Source: Limnomonas spitsbergensis (lineage: Eukaryota > Chlorophyta > Chlorophyceae > Chlamydomonadales). From it: a stretch of DNA of 64,000 nucleotides. The notes under the pieces are model-generated. The model had not been told where the DNA came from. It made no database searches and was given only the letters and a program-made list of their open reading frames with translations. Below are positions 53,101 to 60,585 of the stretch, one piece after another. The stretch is taken from NCBI GenBank assembly GCA_037349105.1, contig JAYJMM010000103.1, positions 1,116,001 to 1,180,000 of the forward strand, written 5' to 3'. How positions within the stretch are numbered: the stretch's first letter is position 1; every line of letters starts with the position of its first letter. Position numbers and translations under genes: made by a program.

Positions 53101-55570
53101 TAGATCCAGATCGCATCCAGTGCAGGCACACATCTAGATCCAGATCACATCCAGTGCAGTAACACATCTAGATCCAGATCGCATCCAGTGCAGGCACACA
53201 TCTAGATCCAGATCGCATCCAGTGCAGTAACACATCTAGATCCAGATCGCATCCAGTGCAATAACACATCTAGATCCAGATCTCATCCAGTGCAGTAACA
53301 CATCTAGATCCAGATCGCATCCAGTGCAATAACACATCTAGATCCAGATGGCATCCAGTGCAGGCACACATCTAGATCCAGATCGCATCCAGTGCAGTGA
53401 CACATCTAGATCCAGATCTCATCCAGTGCAGTAACACATCTAGATCCAGATCGCATCCAGTGCAGTTACGCATCTAGATCCATATAGCATCCAGTGCAGG
53501 CACACATCTAGATCCATATAGCATCCAGTGCAGGCACACATCTAGATCCAGATCTCAGGCCGACCCCCAGTGGGGGGTCGGTATGTATGAAGACCGTTAT
53601 CGTGTCAAACTTGCAACCAACTTGCAACCAACTTGCAACCGAATTGCAACCACCCACAGCCTTGTGCAAAAGGACCAGACAGGGTGAACCCGAGGGACGC
53701 CACCAACAAAAACCGAAACAGGCACGAGCCGACCGACAGAAAAATAAGCTACAGAGAAGAGGAAAGAAGCGCCAACCACCAAACAAGCAAAAAAGACAAA
53801 CAAAGAACTATAGGCAGTGGGCCGCACCTTGGGGTCGTTCTTTGGCAAGCCCTCCCTGATCTTGTCACGGAGCTCGGCGTCTGTCATCTTGCTCCGCGCG
53901 TACCCGATAACTTGCAAGCTGCAATGCGACGGCAGAAACCTGAACCACGGGGTGAGGGTTTGTGAAATACGGTATGAGGAGCCCAGTGTCTGTCATCTTG
54001 CTGCGCGCATACCCGATCACATGCAAGCTGCAATGCGATGGTAGAAACCTGAACCACGGGGTTGGGGTAAGGTTTAATGAAATACGGTATCAAGATGGTT
54101 TAGGGTTTAATGAAATACGGTATCAAGATGGTTTAGGGTGTATGAAATACGGTATCAAGATAGTTTAGGATATATAATACGGTATCAAGATGGTTTAGGG
54201 TGTATGAAATACGGTATCAAGATGGTTTAGGGTGTATGAAATACGGTATCAAGATGGTTTAGGGTGTATGAAATACGGTATCAAGATGGTTTAGGGTGTA
54301 TGAAATACGGTATCAAGATGGTTTAGGGTATATGAAATACGGTATCAAGATGGTTTAGGGTATATGAAATACGGTATCAAGATGGTTTAGGGTGTATGAA
54401 ATACGGTATCAAGATGGTTTAGGGTTTATGAAATACGGTATCAAGATGGTTTAGGGTTTATGAAATACGGTATCAAGATGGTTAGGGTTTATGAAATACG
54501 GTATCAAGATGGTTTAGGGTGTATGAAATACGGTATCAAGATGGTTTAGGGTTTATGAAATACGGTATCAAGATGGTTTAGGGTTTATGAAATACGGTAT
54601 CAAGATGGTTAGGGTTTATGAAATACGGTATCAAGATGGTTCAGGGTTTATGAAATACGGTACCAGGAGGGCTAGGGTTCTTAAATGTGGAGTGGGGGTA
54701 TGAGTAAGGGACCTGTGTCAGAAGGGGAGGGGGGGAGGATTTAGGAAGTGTGAATGGGGGTGTCGAAGTGCGGGAAAGGGCGGCCCACACTTTCAAGCAG
54801 CACTTGCCAGAGCAGTCCACACTTCCAAGCTGTACATGACCACCGCTTTCCCAGGGGTTCCCATAACACCCCTCGTGGGGATTTCTTTAAAATGAAACTG
54901 ATGGGGAGCAACACAATCGGTGGCTGTGGCATTTTGCTGCACAGGTCAAGCCTCGAGCTTCAACTCGAATCCCTTGACTCTTAACCCTCCACACCTCGCC
55001 AACACCTGGACAGTGGTTGTGTACATATATACATCTTGCCTTCCCTCTTGATGAACCGTGTTTGGGATGCATTCAAGTACGTGTTGTCACAACCACTGGT
55101 TTCTGGTTTCTCTCCGGTTCGCTCTGCCTGGCCCTTTCGTAAAAGGCTGTGGGTGGTTGCGTCAACTTTGTAACAACAAAAACCACCAAGGCCTGTTTCC
55201 AGCAGAAATTGGAATGTTTTGTGTGTCACAAGATAAAGCATTTCACACCCGAGGGCAGGAATTTCAGAATAACCAAATTCGCCCCCAACACCCCCCCACG
55301 AAAAACAATTCATCCCCGAGGGAAGGCATTTCAAATATACTGAACCCCTAGTCCCTAAACCCTAAACTCTTTAACCCTACCCCCCCCATAAAAACACAGC
55401 GTTCAAAACCGTCTGCCTCACCCTTTGCTGAACAGGGCGAAGAGCGCGGGATAAGTCTTCTTCTTGGCGAGGTCGCCGGATGCGCCGAATACCACGATGC
55501 TGAGCTGCAGGCTCTCTGACATGGAAGCCAGCTGGAAGTTGTCCCGAGCCGAACTCTCGCAATGCTCCAT
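28786..55570 (-). CDS. G6PD: Glucose-6-phosphate 1-dehydrogenase, 17 exons over 26.8 kb
   Basis: Oxidises glucose 6-phosphate to 6-phosphogluconolactone with NADP+, the committed step of the oxidative pentose phosphate pathway. Exons (minus strand): 55570-55422, 53918-53828, 51752-51612, 50431-50378, 48351-48269, 46236-46147, 45275-45167, 44550-44466, 43238-43184, 42156-42080, 41929-41772, 40877-40790, 32870-32794, 32181-32111, 31476-31361, 29705-29650, 28875-28786. All phases agree and every intron is GT-AG. Landmarks in order: NADP+ site [11 protein letters not shown] (exon 1), [13 protein letters not shown] (2), [14 protein letters not shown] (4), VIMEKPFGFD (5/6), active-site RIDHYLGKE (6/7), [20 protein letters not shown] (8), DEKVKVMRC (10), [12 protein letters not shown] and KAGKALNER (11), [18 protein letters not shown] (12/13), [11 protein letters not shown] (14), [16 protein letters not shown] (15), GSRGP (16), EYVWNAPP (17). 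Length is 513 residues from Met 55522 or 529 from 55570, the usual size. [12 protein letters not shown] and the lack of an obvious transit peptide favour a cytosolic-type enzyme. About six residues normally found between SKG and GYARS are missing, so an 18-base-scale microexon may be overlooked. Intact and probably functional; the start codon is the main uncertainty. Confidence 0.96.
29651..31360. other. G6PDH intron 15, pyrimidine-rich
   Basis: Coordinates cover exon 16 and the intron between exons 15 and 16. 30295-30535 carries five units of about 40 bases with CCACCCAGCGCACTTTGACC and CTCCTCCGCCACCAGTCCCC. 30610-31345 is an almost pure C/T/A tract built on CCCCCCTGCCCCCACCACCC. The Pro-rich ORFs of 80-300 residues here are simple-sequence artefacts. 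29760-30200 shows nothing recognised. Confidence 0.7.
30610..31345. repeat. C-rich minisatellite (CCCCCTGCCCCACCA type)
   Basis: About 735 bases in which plus-strand C exceeds half of all bases, with G nearly absent for long stretches. Units are 15-27 bases. The minus strand, which is the transcribed RNA sense of G6PDH, is correspondingly G-rich with runs of five to eight G. Confidence 0.9.
31515..31930 (-). repeat. Five decayed copies of the exon 15 acceptor and exon start
   Basis: The exon 15 border reads on plus as GTGCTGCTGGTCGCCCCTAC followed by AGGAGAACGGGAAGGG. Relatives with both halves occur near 31521-31560, 31711-31745 and 31770-31805, and shorter ones near 31860-31890 and 31893-31922. 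Spacers between them hold TTAGGGTTCAGGATTCAAGG-type repeats. The copies lie upstream of the real acceptor in the transcript. Confidence 0.8.
32262..32300 (-). repeat. Copy of the exon 14 acceptor and exon start
   Basis: CCTTGTACCG, then ATAGGACTGCAGGGGGT at about 32262-32298 repeats 32160-32191 with only a few changes, including the CTGCAG acceptor. It is followed by a stretch AAAGAAAACTACGTCCCGCAG to CATGGGCCGAGG (32295-32372), a dispersed sequence seen also at 12730-12790. Confidence 0.75.
32698..32730 (-). repeat. Copy of the exon 13 donor edge
   Basis: CCACCCACCAGGTCCAGCTT then GCTCATCTA at 32699-32727 repeats the exon 13 3' edge (32785-32815) including the GTGGGTGG donor. Telomere-like CCCTAAACCC separates the two. 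Confidence 0.75.
32905..38475. repeat. 5.6-kb minisatellite with 9/18-bp units in G6PDH intron 12
   Basis: Built almost wholly from 9-base words (CATGCAAGC, CATACAACG, CATACAGCC) combined into 18-mers such as CATACAACGCATGCAAGC and a diverged ATATGCAGGC word. Because the periods are multiples of three and the words lack stops in some frames, it is open for 1887 codons on plus (Ala-Ser-His-Thr repeats) and 1859 on minus (Met-Arg-Cys-Met-Ala-Cys). These are not genes: the array sits between exons 12 and 13. There is a higher-order duplication: the block from about 33280 reappears at about 34972, offset 1692, with the same order of variants, and part of it a third time. Confidence 0.95.
38476..39975. 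other. G6PDH intron 12, remainder
   Basis: 39050-39290 is a GTGTGGGGYGTGTGTGTGGG-type G/T-rich repeat. 39318-39470 holds a diverged GGCC-core dispersed repeat. 39776-39962 is a six-copy 31-bp array built on TTAATTAAGATTAATTAGTT plus CAGGTTCTGAG. I see nothing in 38520-39045. Confidence 0.65.
39776..39962. repeat. 31-bp A/T-rich tandem array, six copies
   Basis: Nearly identical units, one with TTATGATTAATTAG. It ends at the first copy of the exon 12 donor array. Confidence 0.95.
39976..40783 (-). repeat. 62-bp array, each unit carrying the exon 12 end and 5' splice site
   Basis: About 13 copies. Each contains CCGCCACCTACCAGGCTGCA then TCTTGATGACC. On the minus strand that is the last 24 bases of exon 12 (VIKMQP) and its donor G|GTAGGTGG. 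The remaining ~30 bases (ATTTACCCTAAACCTGKAAG GYATAAACC) are intron. Adjacent units differ at one to three positions. The authentic exon 12 at 40877-40790 is the most upstream copy in the transcript. Confidence 0.95.
41102..41275 (+). mobile_element. Dispersed GGCC-core repeat, well preserved copy
   Basis: Shows the full order: CAGCTACATCTCAGCTACAT, GCCGGCCTCTGGCCGGAGGC, CCCATTTGTGGCCAGCC, TTGGGCCCAATCGAGCCAGT, GGCGGCC, ending in GAGGTCTCATAGC and an A-rich stretch (AATAAAAAACA). The A-rich end suggests a retroposed element. In G6PDH intron 11. Confidence 0.7.
41400..41515 (-). repeat. 23-bp array derived from the exon 11 edge
   Basis: Four to five units of CACCCTCTAAATCAGCGCCTTAC. The exon 11 edge at 41777-41799 reads CACCCTCTCATTCAGCGCCTTGC, encoding the end of KALNERV, so the array is that exon segment amplified in the following intron. 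41530-41760 continues with CTCAACCCACCAAGG-type units of about 45 bases that may extend the same edge sequence. Confidence 0.85.
42247..42310 (-). repeat. Copy of the exon 10 start and acceptor
   Basis: CATGCAGCGCATCACCTAGA then CCTTCTCGTCCCTGAAGC at 42262-42299 repeats 42126-42164 (start of exon 10, [10 protein letters not shown]) with a stop-creating change. The flanking GCAAAAGGGACAT is also shared. Confidence 0.8.
42425..42660 (+). mobile_element. SINE-like element, third copy
   Basis: Contains GGTGCACAACCGCTGCACCC, GTGGGGCTGGCAGGGAATGA, ACCGTGCACAGCCAGGACCA, TGGTGCAGCCATG, GAGCCCGGCGGTCTAC and GGCGGGTTCCATCCCTCAAC. The B-box-like motif has lost its G. In G6PDH intron 9. Confidence 0.6.
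43245..43560. repeat. Purine-only G-rich tract with GGTGGAGAAGATGATAG units
   Basis: About 300 bases with almost no pyrimidine except T within GTGGAGAAGATGRTARGGTG units of 80-90 bases, and G runs of 9-16. Its left edge touches the acceptor of exon 9 (43238). Another G run of about 20 lies at 43803-43822. Confidence 0.9.
43606..43740 (+). mobile_element. Dispersed GGCC-core repeat
   Basis: CAGCTACATGTCAGCTACAT, GCCGGCCTCTGGCCGGAGGC and CCCATTTGTGGCCGGCC are nearly identical to the copy at 41102-41275; the tail is truncated. In G6PDH intron 8. Confidence 0.7.
44185..44352. repeat. AACCTGAACCCTGAACC-type repeat with a possible exon 8 edge copy
   Basis: About ten units of 14-26 bases. The last part (CCCTGACATCAACCAGCATC at 44324-44343) resembles the exon 8 donor edge CCCTGATATCCACCCTGCAT at 44453-44472. 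Confidence 0.6.
44665..45065 (-). repeat. Three decayed copies of the exon 7 donor edge
   Basis: The exon 7 end reads on plus CTCACCTTGAAAGTGATTTG, then CACGTTTGAGATGTAGTGGC, then GGTTCCACCA. Copies start near 44668 (CCACCTATGCCATGATTTGT), 44906 (CCACCTTCAAAGTGATTTGC) and 45002 (TCACCTTGAAAGTGATTTGC). Each continues with the ATGATTTCATMATTTGACCC tail. The donor is kept in the closest copy. Between 44775 and 44855 lies a short CCTGCCAGGGTGGGC repeat. Confidence 0.85.
45381..46137 (-). repeat. 126-bp array: six copies of the G6PDH exon 6 end and 5' splice site
   Basis: Units begin near 45381, 45507, 45635, 45760, 45886 and 46013; the real exon edge follows at 46138. Each contains the plus-strand sequence GTGGTCAATGCGGTAGACAT, GCTCCTCAGTCAACAGCTTG and CCCATGGTCTCAGCCAGC. 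On the minus strand that is [18 protein letters not shown] followed by the donor region. About 60 bases of each unit are exon-derived and 65 are intron. Most units keep the reading frame up to the border. The authentic exon has ILE-GLY where most copies have MET-GLY. Confidence 0.95.
46325..48160. repeat. 67-bp tandem array, about 27 copies
   Basis: Highly uniform units starting GCAGAGCGATAAGTGTGATG and containing GTGCGCACCCAGCAGATAGA and GTGCGACGCACACACCCATC. Only a few sites vary (CAGGCAG or CAAGCAG, GCGACG or GCGGCG). It fills G6PDH intron 5. The diverged units at 48150-48265 grade into the sequence next to the exon 5 donor (CACACTCACGG), so the array probably grew from donor-proximal intron sequence. 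It yields a ladder of identical 65-codon ORFs that are not genes. Confidence 0.97.
48360..50377. other. G6PDH intron 4 with decayed exon 4 copies
   Basis: Exon 4 (50431-50378, [14 protein letters not shown]) has partial copies near 50115-50165 (start half), 50212-50250 and 50268-50310 (end half with a GTAAAC donor), and 49150-49185. 50018-50080 is a LINE-tail repeat. 48690-48745 is a two-copy 27-bp repeat. Otherwise nothing is seen; the ORFs at 49437-49691 and 49835-50096 have no domain. Confidence 0.65.
51055..51402 (-). repeat. Three decayed copies of the exon 3 donor edge
   Basis: The exon 3 end on plus (51611-51690) runs TTTTTGTCTCCATCCGATGC, CTCCCGCTTGCTTGCCCTCT, CATTCTCCCACGCC. Diverged counterparts lie at 51067-51150 (GTCGCCCCATCCAATGTCTT, CCTCTTGCTCGCCCACTCC), 51228-51300 (GTCGCTGCATCCCGCGCCTT, TCTATTTGTTCGCCATCTC) and 51325-51402 (CTCTCCTCCCGGCGCCTTTC, TTTTTGTCCGCCCTCTCAAA). 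Spacing is 100-200 bases. Confidence 0.7.
51480..51600. repeat. GCCGGTACAACC-type short repeat
   Basis: Degenerate 10-20 base units of GCCGGTACAACCGGTACA and CAGCCTGCCGGTAC ending ten bases from the exon 3 donor. Intronic. Confidence 0.75.
51765..52540 (-). repeat. Seven decayed copies of the exon 3 start and acceptor
   Basis: Exon 3 begins [13 protein letters not shown], on plus CATGTAGGAGCAGTGGCAGA and GGAACGCCTCCACCTGCGCA. Copies are near 51813-51860 ([11 protein letters not shown]), 51925-51960, 52018-52065 ([11 protein letters not shown]), 52135-52195, 52262-52290, 52387-52425 and 52508-52540, in order of increasing decay. The spacers share CCAGGRTTTGCCACAGGATC. The true exon is identified by its continuation into [14 protein letters not shown]. 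Confidence 0.9.
52541..53560. repeat. 34-bp tandem array, about 30 copies
   Basis: Units of CACATCTAGATCCAGATCGC plus ATCCAGTGCAGKMA in G6PDH intron 2. Two unit types (ending CAGTAA and CAGGCA) alternate irregularly. It starts directly at the most decayed copy of the exon 3 edge. Confidence 0.97.
53985..54062 (-). repeat. Copy of the exon 2 start and acceptor
   Basis: GTCTGTCATCTTGCTGCGCG, CATACCCGATCACATGCAAG, CTGCAATGCGATGGTAGAAA and CCTGAACCACGGGG repeat 53879-53954 with eight or so changes. It encodes [11 protein letters not shown] again, including the acceptor. Confidence 0.9.
54065..54665. repeat. 33-bp tandem array, about 19 copies
   Basis: Units of ATGAAATACGGTATCAAGAT plus GGTTTAGGGTGT in G6PDH intron 1, beginning directly at the exon 2 edge copy. 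The single-copy forerunner (GTGAAATACGGTATGAGGA) lies between the real exon 2 edge and its copy, so the array grew from a border duplication. Confidence 0.97.
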
Positions 55571-57810
55571 TTGCAACGCACAAGCGGACTTTGGTTCCTT
55601 GCGATTAGCGGCAGCTGCATGGGACGGGGGGAGAGGGCGCATGGCATTTTGTTTTTGTGAGTGGTGAACCACTATCAGCTACAGTTCAGCTACAATGTGC
55701 CCCCCGGCCACAAGTCTCTGGTGCGGCCAGCCCTGCTGCTTGGACCACCGGCCGGAGGCCAGTCCAGGTTTGGTGGTATCGGCCTAGGGGTGGCCGCAGA
55801 GCGGCCCAGCAAGGGTGGTCCAGTACTCACGAAAATAAAACTGGCGCATGGGCAGGCCAATGATGACGTGACAGGGTCATGCACTTCCTTGGCGATCAAT
55901 GGACAACATAAAGACGAAAATCGAATGGGACTACATTTATTTCGGCTCCCTTTCTTTCCGGATATCATGCCGCTCGGACTCCCTGCTTGCGTTTATTTCC
56001 TGCTGCTTGGCCACTCTTTCGAAAAAGGCTGTTGGATGGCCGCATTTATGCAGCGCTCAGACGTTGCAACAACGACAACAGAATCACAGATTTAATTTAA
56101 GAATCGTTCACTCCTACAAGCCAAGGACAGACGTCTGAGCGCTGGCCATGTGGCACGGGACATCAGGAAAAACCAATACCGCATCACTAGTACAGTAAAA
56201 TAACATGCCGGTAGATACTGGTATAAAATTTTATAAATAAATACCGGTACGCTGTACGGCGAGGAGCGAGTGAGCCTGTGTCCCTCCCTTGAAAAAGATA
56301 CGTCGCATTATAAGCAGTGCAATAAACAGTACCGTATGGAAACATCTCTGCTCTTGGCTGCATGGGCTTAGGAGGGAGGAATAGCACCCATGGACCCCAA
56401 TGCAACTGTTGCTGTTACAGCTGTGGTTGAAGCCTTGGGTACTAGCATGCAAGCAAGGGCAAGCAAGCAAGCAAGGAAAAATAACCACCCAGGTACTGTC
56501 ATCACTTACATTTGATTACTGCTTACGAATTGTAACCAAAGTGTGCACCAAACAATGAATCTGGCGATGCTGCAGTTCAGTTGCGTGATCACGAAAAACG
56601 ACAAAAATCGATTAGGATTGGGAATTTTTGCCGCCTGCGGCGAGAGCTCTTCTCCAAAAACTTCACAAGAACTCGCTACATCTGGTAGCCAAAATTAGAT
56701 ACCCTATGCCACTAAAAACATCCCTGAATATTAAGCAAGGGTAAGCAAACTCCCAGCAAGCAAGCACTAGCAAGCAAGGGTAAGCAACACACACAGGTAC
56801 GGTCATCAGTTTGCCACGCCACACATCAGACAAACCCGCCAGCGAGTGCGGCTGTTGGTCCGGAAGTGGAAGAGTGTGAACGAGGAGGCATGGGGAGATG
56901 GGAGAGTATTGCGTCAAACAAAACGGTTGAGCGGGAGCGCGAGACCCATTGTTGTGAATAATGTGGACGCCCAGCGGGCGCAGGGGTGAAAAACAGGGTT
57001 CTCCTTTTCCCCGGCTATTTCCCCTACCAGGTTTTTTTCTAATGCACACAGGCCGCCAATGGCACAAATTATGCCAAGTCTGGGCAGCGGACCATGCAGC
57101 ATGGTCGTTCAGGACTGACAGTACCTCTGGCTGGAGACGGATGTGAAGCTCAGGTATATACCGAAGCCGGGTCAAGAAAACAACTGAATGAATTATTTGG
57201 TCCCATATGCTCACATCCTAGCGTTTGCTGACGCATTTTTCACTTACAGCAGGTCATGGAAATGGAAATGGCAGGGACAGGCAGGAGGAAAGGGGCATGC
57301 AGCCTATCAGCGAGGTTTGTGCAGTAATGCGCCATGCCGCCATGCGCCCATGCATGCTGCACAATGTGCTACAATCTTCACCCACCTGCCTAGCTTGCAA
57401 TCTCCCATCAGTCATTTTACTCGGTGGTAGAATTCTGTTCACGATTTTTAAAACAAGGTACCGGAAAATAACGCAGTGGGCGCTTTCCACCCCTGCTTTC
57501 CACTCTGGGGTGGGTGGGACCACTTCACAACTGCGGGAGGGCCACATGTCTCTCGAGGCTTGACACCGTATTTTCATATACATCAAATTAGAAACGCTAT
57601 ATTTCCGAACGATAGCGCGAAGTTACCCTGCCTCGACCATACAGCCCGATCAGCTCGCCCGATGCCTCGCTCGACGCCCCCAACGGATTATTCGAGCACG
57701 ACATCCCGGGGGGAAACAGTGGCAGATATAGCTTCCACGACTATCATGGACATCCCGGTAATGGCCTTTACAGCCGTGTGAGAAGCGAAGAAACGCTCCG
57801 TCCTGCTCAC
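55571..57810. other. Upstream of G6PDH: promoter side, one dispersed repeat, unresolved exon-like pieces
   Basis: 55668-55835 is a GGCC-core dispersed repeat about 100 bases upstream of the G6PDH start, so the core promoter is either within it or in the intervening 100 bases. On minus, 57200-57060 (IPELHIRLQPEVLSVLNDHA) and 56890-56809 (LAGLSDVWRGKLMT then GTACCTGTG) look coding. The latter's edge has a copy at 56440-56520 versus 56745-56820. They do not join in phase by eye. Confidence 0.4.
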
Positions 57811-57916
57811 CTGTCGCACCATCATGCGTGTCCTCCCCCATCCTCATCTTGCGAGGCAGGCTCTCTCGAGCTACATTCTTTGCGCCATCCAGAAAAGGTG
57901 TTGTCACAGCTGCCAT
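57811..57916 (-). CDS. Candidate first exon of an unknown gene
   Basis: Starts MAAVTTPFLDGAKNVARESL and ends GATG at donor GACAG|GTGAGC. 35 codons plus one base. Composition and the strong donor support a coding first exon; a basic amphipathic N-terminus could be a mitochondrial presequence, which is inference. Possible continuation exons lie at 57200-57060 and 56890-56809 but phases were not reconciled. Product unknown. Confidence 0.35.
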
Positions 57917-58649
57917 GTCTGTATAGATTGTGTCAGGTTTGACTGACGTATTACGCCGTGACGTCAGTGGCTGTGTAGATCCGACTGTCGATTGCGTGAA
58001 TCCTGGCAGAGCTTGCGAACAAATACCGCCTGGATTCGTTCGGTTGGAAAGGTGGTTTTAGAGGGCGTTACCACTGGACAGCCACGGGTGCTGGATCTGG
58101 TGCTGGATGCTGGTGACTGCTGGACAGCCAAGTTTCGAAAAATATGTAACAACTACTGTGCGTAAGACACCATAGATACTAAGGACATACCCATCGCCTG
58201 CTTATCCGTAATATCCACACACGCGTCACTGCCTAGGCGACCCCACTGAATCACGGCTGTGACCCTGCTGGCTGTGACCACTCATCCATGTTGCGTAATA
58301 CTTCATGTCGCCCGGTATGGGAATTCAGCAGGCGTTGTTCAATACAAATTGGTATTGAAAATAATAGGAAAGGTAACGCCGACCATATGTGTGCCGTGGC
58401 GCTCTCGCCAGCAGATCCCGTGCCTGAACATTTATTTGTCTTGTTCAAAAGAATTTCCAGCTCCGAAATCGGAACTCCCATGTATGCCGGAGCGCTTGGT
58501 CTCTAACCCCTCGATCCTCAGGTCACGCTCAGGCGTTTTCTCTCTTCCTAGAGGTTCATGGAAACCACCATAACGGTCTCTAAGATATGACATAATGGCC
58601 CAAAAGGCCATACCAGTATTGTGCATTTGTGCTCCCATGCATATGATAT
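57917..58649. other. 0.7 kb, nothing recognised
   Basis: Mixed-composition sequence with short unsupported ORFs on both strands. If the exon at 57811-57916 is real, its promoter would be here. Confidence 0.35.
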
Positions 58650-58870
58650 CAGGAGCTCTCCTGAATTTGCAAGTTGAAACCGTCAAGTCCCAAGCCGCAC
58701 ACAGGTAGGAGCAGTGGCAGAGGAACGCCTCCACATGCGCAGCATCATGTAAGGCCCCAGGGTTTGTCACAGGATCACAACTGGATACGATTCAGATCGG
58801 TATGGTTCTGCCATGACATCAGGAGCTCTACTGAATTTGAAAGCCACCGGAGTGATAGTGTGATGTGTAC
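58650..58870 (-). repeat. Displaced copy of the G6PDH exon 3 edge unit
   Basis: 58668-58785 matches 51780-51893 at about nine bases in ten: GTTGAAACCGTCAAGTCCCA, AGCCGCA, TAGGAGCAGTGGCAG, GAACGCCTCCAC, GCGCAGCATCATGTAAGGCC and CCAGGGTTTG. It encodes [11 protein letters not shown] but lies 3 kb upstream of the G6PDH start. Its left flank (GATATCAGGAGCTCTCCTGA) is repeated at 58817-58836. Confidence 0.9.
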
Positions 58871-59384
58871 CCCGCAGGTCACTGGCAATATAGCATTCGG
58901 CGTGATCTGCCATTGGCAACACAACACGCGGTGCGATCTGCTGCAGGGCAGCATGCACCCCGCCCACACTGCTGCTTTGCGGTGTACATTATCGCAACTT
59001 CCTTACTTCCTCCGGTAACGACGCGGCCCAGGCTGCGCTGTTTCCTTAACTATCACGCCTCCCACGTGGCGTAGCTTTCTCTCTTCCTTACTTCCTCCTC
59101 AACCCGGCTTTTTATTTTCACACTCTGCATGATGCGGTGCAGTGGACGCCTGGACGGAGTGCCCACTATGTGAGCTACGGGGCAGCCTGTGGCTTGCCTC
59201 GCATGCCCCCAAAGCAGCCAAATTATCTAGTCACTCGGAAGACAAAACTGCCAAATCAAATATATGCTCCAGGTTGTGTGGATCCACCGCGCATCCATGC
59301 ATCCTGCAAGCAGCCCCTACCTCACAGCATCTTCCAGCGCTAGCGGCAGAACCGCATTATCTCCAGCCCCGCAAACACAGCCTT
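58871..59384. other. 0.5 kb, nothing recognised
   Basis: CTTCCTTACTTCCTCC occurs twice (58999 and 59085). No coding signal. Confidence 0.3.
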
Positions 59385-59660
59385 CCAGGAGTGATACATA
59401 CCTCCCTGATGGCCTGATCTGCTTCTATTTACAATATCCCACCGACTGGAGACTAGTCACACAAGCAAGATCTTGATCCCTGCCGACACGGCCCTCCAGG
59501 AGTGATATATGCCCCCTGATCTCCCTCTATTCTCAGCACCGACTAGAGACTAGTCACACCCATAAATATCTGATCCCTGCCGACACACTCTCCAGGAATG
59601 AGACATGCCCCTGATCCGCCTCTTATTATCTCACTGACCAGAGGTTAGTCACACTAAAAA
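59385..59660. repeat. Three tandem copies of an ~95-bp unit
   Basis: Each has TCCAGGAGTGATAYATRCC, CCTGATCYSCYTCTATT, ACYGACTRGAGACTAGTCAC and GATCCCTGCCGACACR. Copies begin near 59387, 59490 and 59590, the last most diverged. Confidence 0.85.
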
Positions 59661-59689
59661 GAGGGTTTACCTAATCATGCGTCCCCCAT

Positions 59690-60404
59690 TTGGACTTACC
59701 GGTACCGGTCCTTTCCTTTTCGGACTATTCCTTTTGTTCCTCTATTTCCTTCTCTCTTTCCTTCAGTTTCCATTCTCCCAACCAGACAGCTGGATGCCCA
59801 CCAGGGACACAGGAATACAGGATATGGAATATGAATACGTAGGGGCCTTGTAATCCCAAAGGGGGGGACTCCAAGCAGTAAGCGGGGTAAAGCCTTAACC
59901 GTGCAAAATCTTGATCACAATTTTGGCCCGCAGGTGATATTTTCTATTTACAAGCCCTCGGATATAAATTCTATAATTCTATATAAACATTACATTACAT
60001 AATTTGAGGGAAAACTTGCCAGAATTTTCACTAGTTTGGGTGTGTGGGTCAGTCTATATTCAGAATGTGCAGCTAACTCGCCCCATCTAAGAAAGCTAGA
60101 TCCTTAAACCAATGAAAACACGAATTAATTCACGCGGTTCGCGGATTCGCGGGCATGAACCTTAAGAAGCCCCTAACCTTGTGCCCAAGTTATGCTTCAA
60201 GCCCCCCCCCCATGCTCGTGAGCATATCAGTCTTAGCAGGGCCTAGTTCATCAGTACTCGGGGATTGCATGTGGGCCTCTGTACACATTTAATGGCAGCT
60301 GGTGCCATCTTGTCTGCCCAGCATCGAGGCATGTGGTGGTAGGTAATAGGTACCAGGTGGTTGTCTGTTAGCTGCAAGCACAAAAAACTTGAGGATGTTA
60401 GAGC
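59690..60404. other. 0.7 kb, A/T-rich, no gene seen
   Basis: Contains polypyrimidine stretches (59710-59775) and no phase-consistent exon. Confidence 0.35.
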
Positions 60405-60585
60405 GCGGGAAAACACCCAGGGTAACCCACGGGGTAATCCTGGTGAGCCAGGGTAACCCTCCTTCACGGTTTACCCGGGGGGAAATACCCAGGGTAACCG
60501 CAAGGATAACCCTGGGGTTACCCACAAGCAGGGTTACCCACGGTTTACCCTGCTCTGTTACGGGTAACCCCAGGGTTACTCAGCC
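60405..60585. repeat. GGGTAACCC / GGGTTACCC cluster, both orientations
   Basis: About a dozen near-palindromic GGTAACCC or GGGTTACC words in 180 bases, mixed in orientation (CAGGGTAACCC, CCAGGGTTAC, CGGTTTACCC), so the segment can fold extensively. Not coding. Confidence 0.85.

Noticed and set aside
52541..53560. CRISPR-like regular repeats
   Set aside because: The 34-bp units are head to tail with no unique spacers, and the DNA is eukaryotic nuclear. The same applies to the 33-, 62-, 67- and 126-bp arrays.
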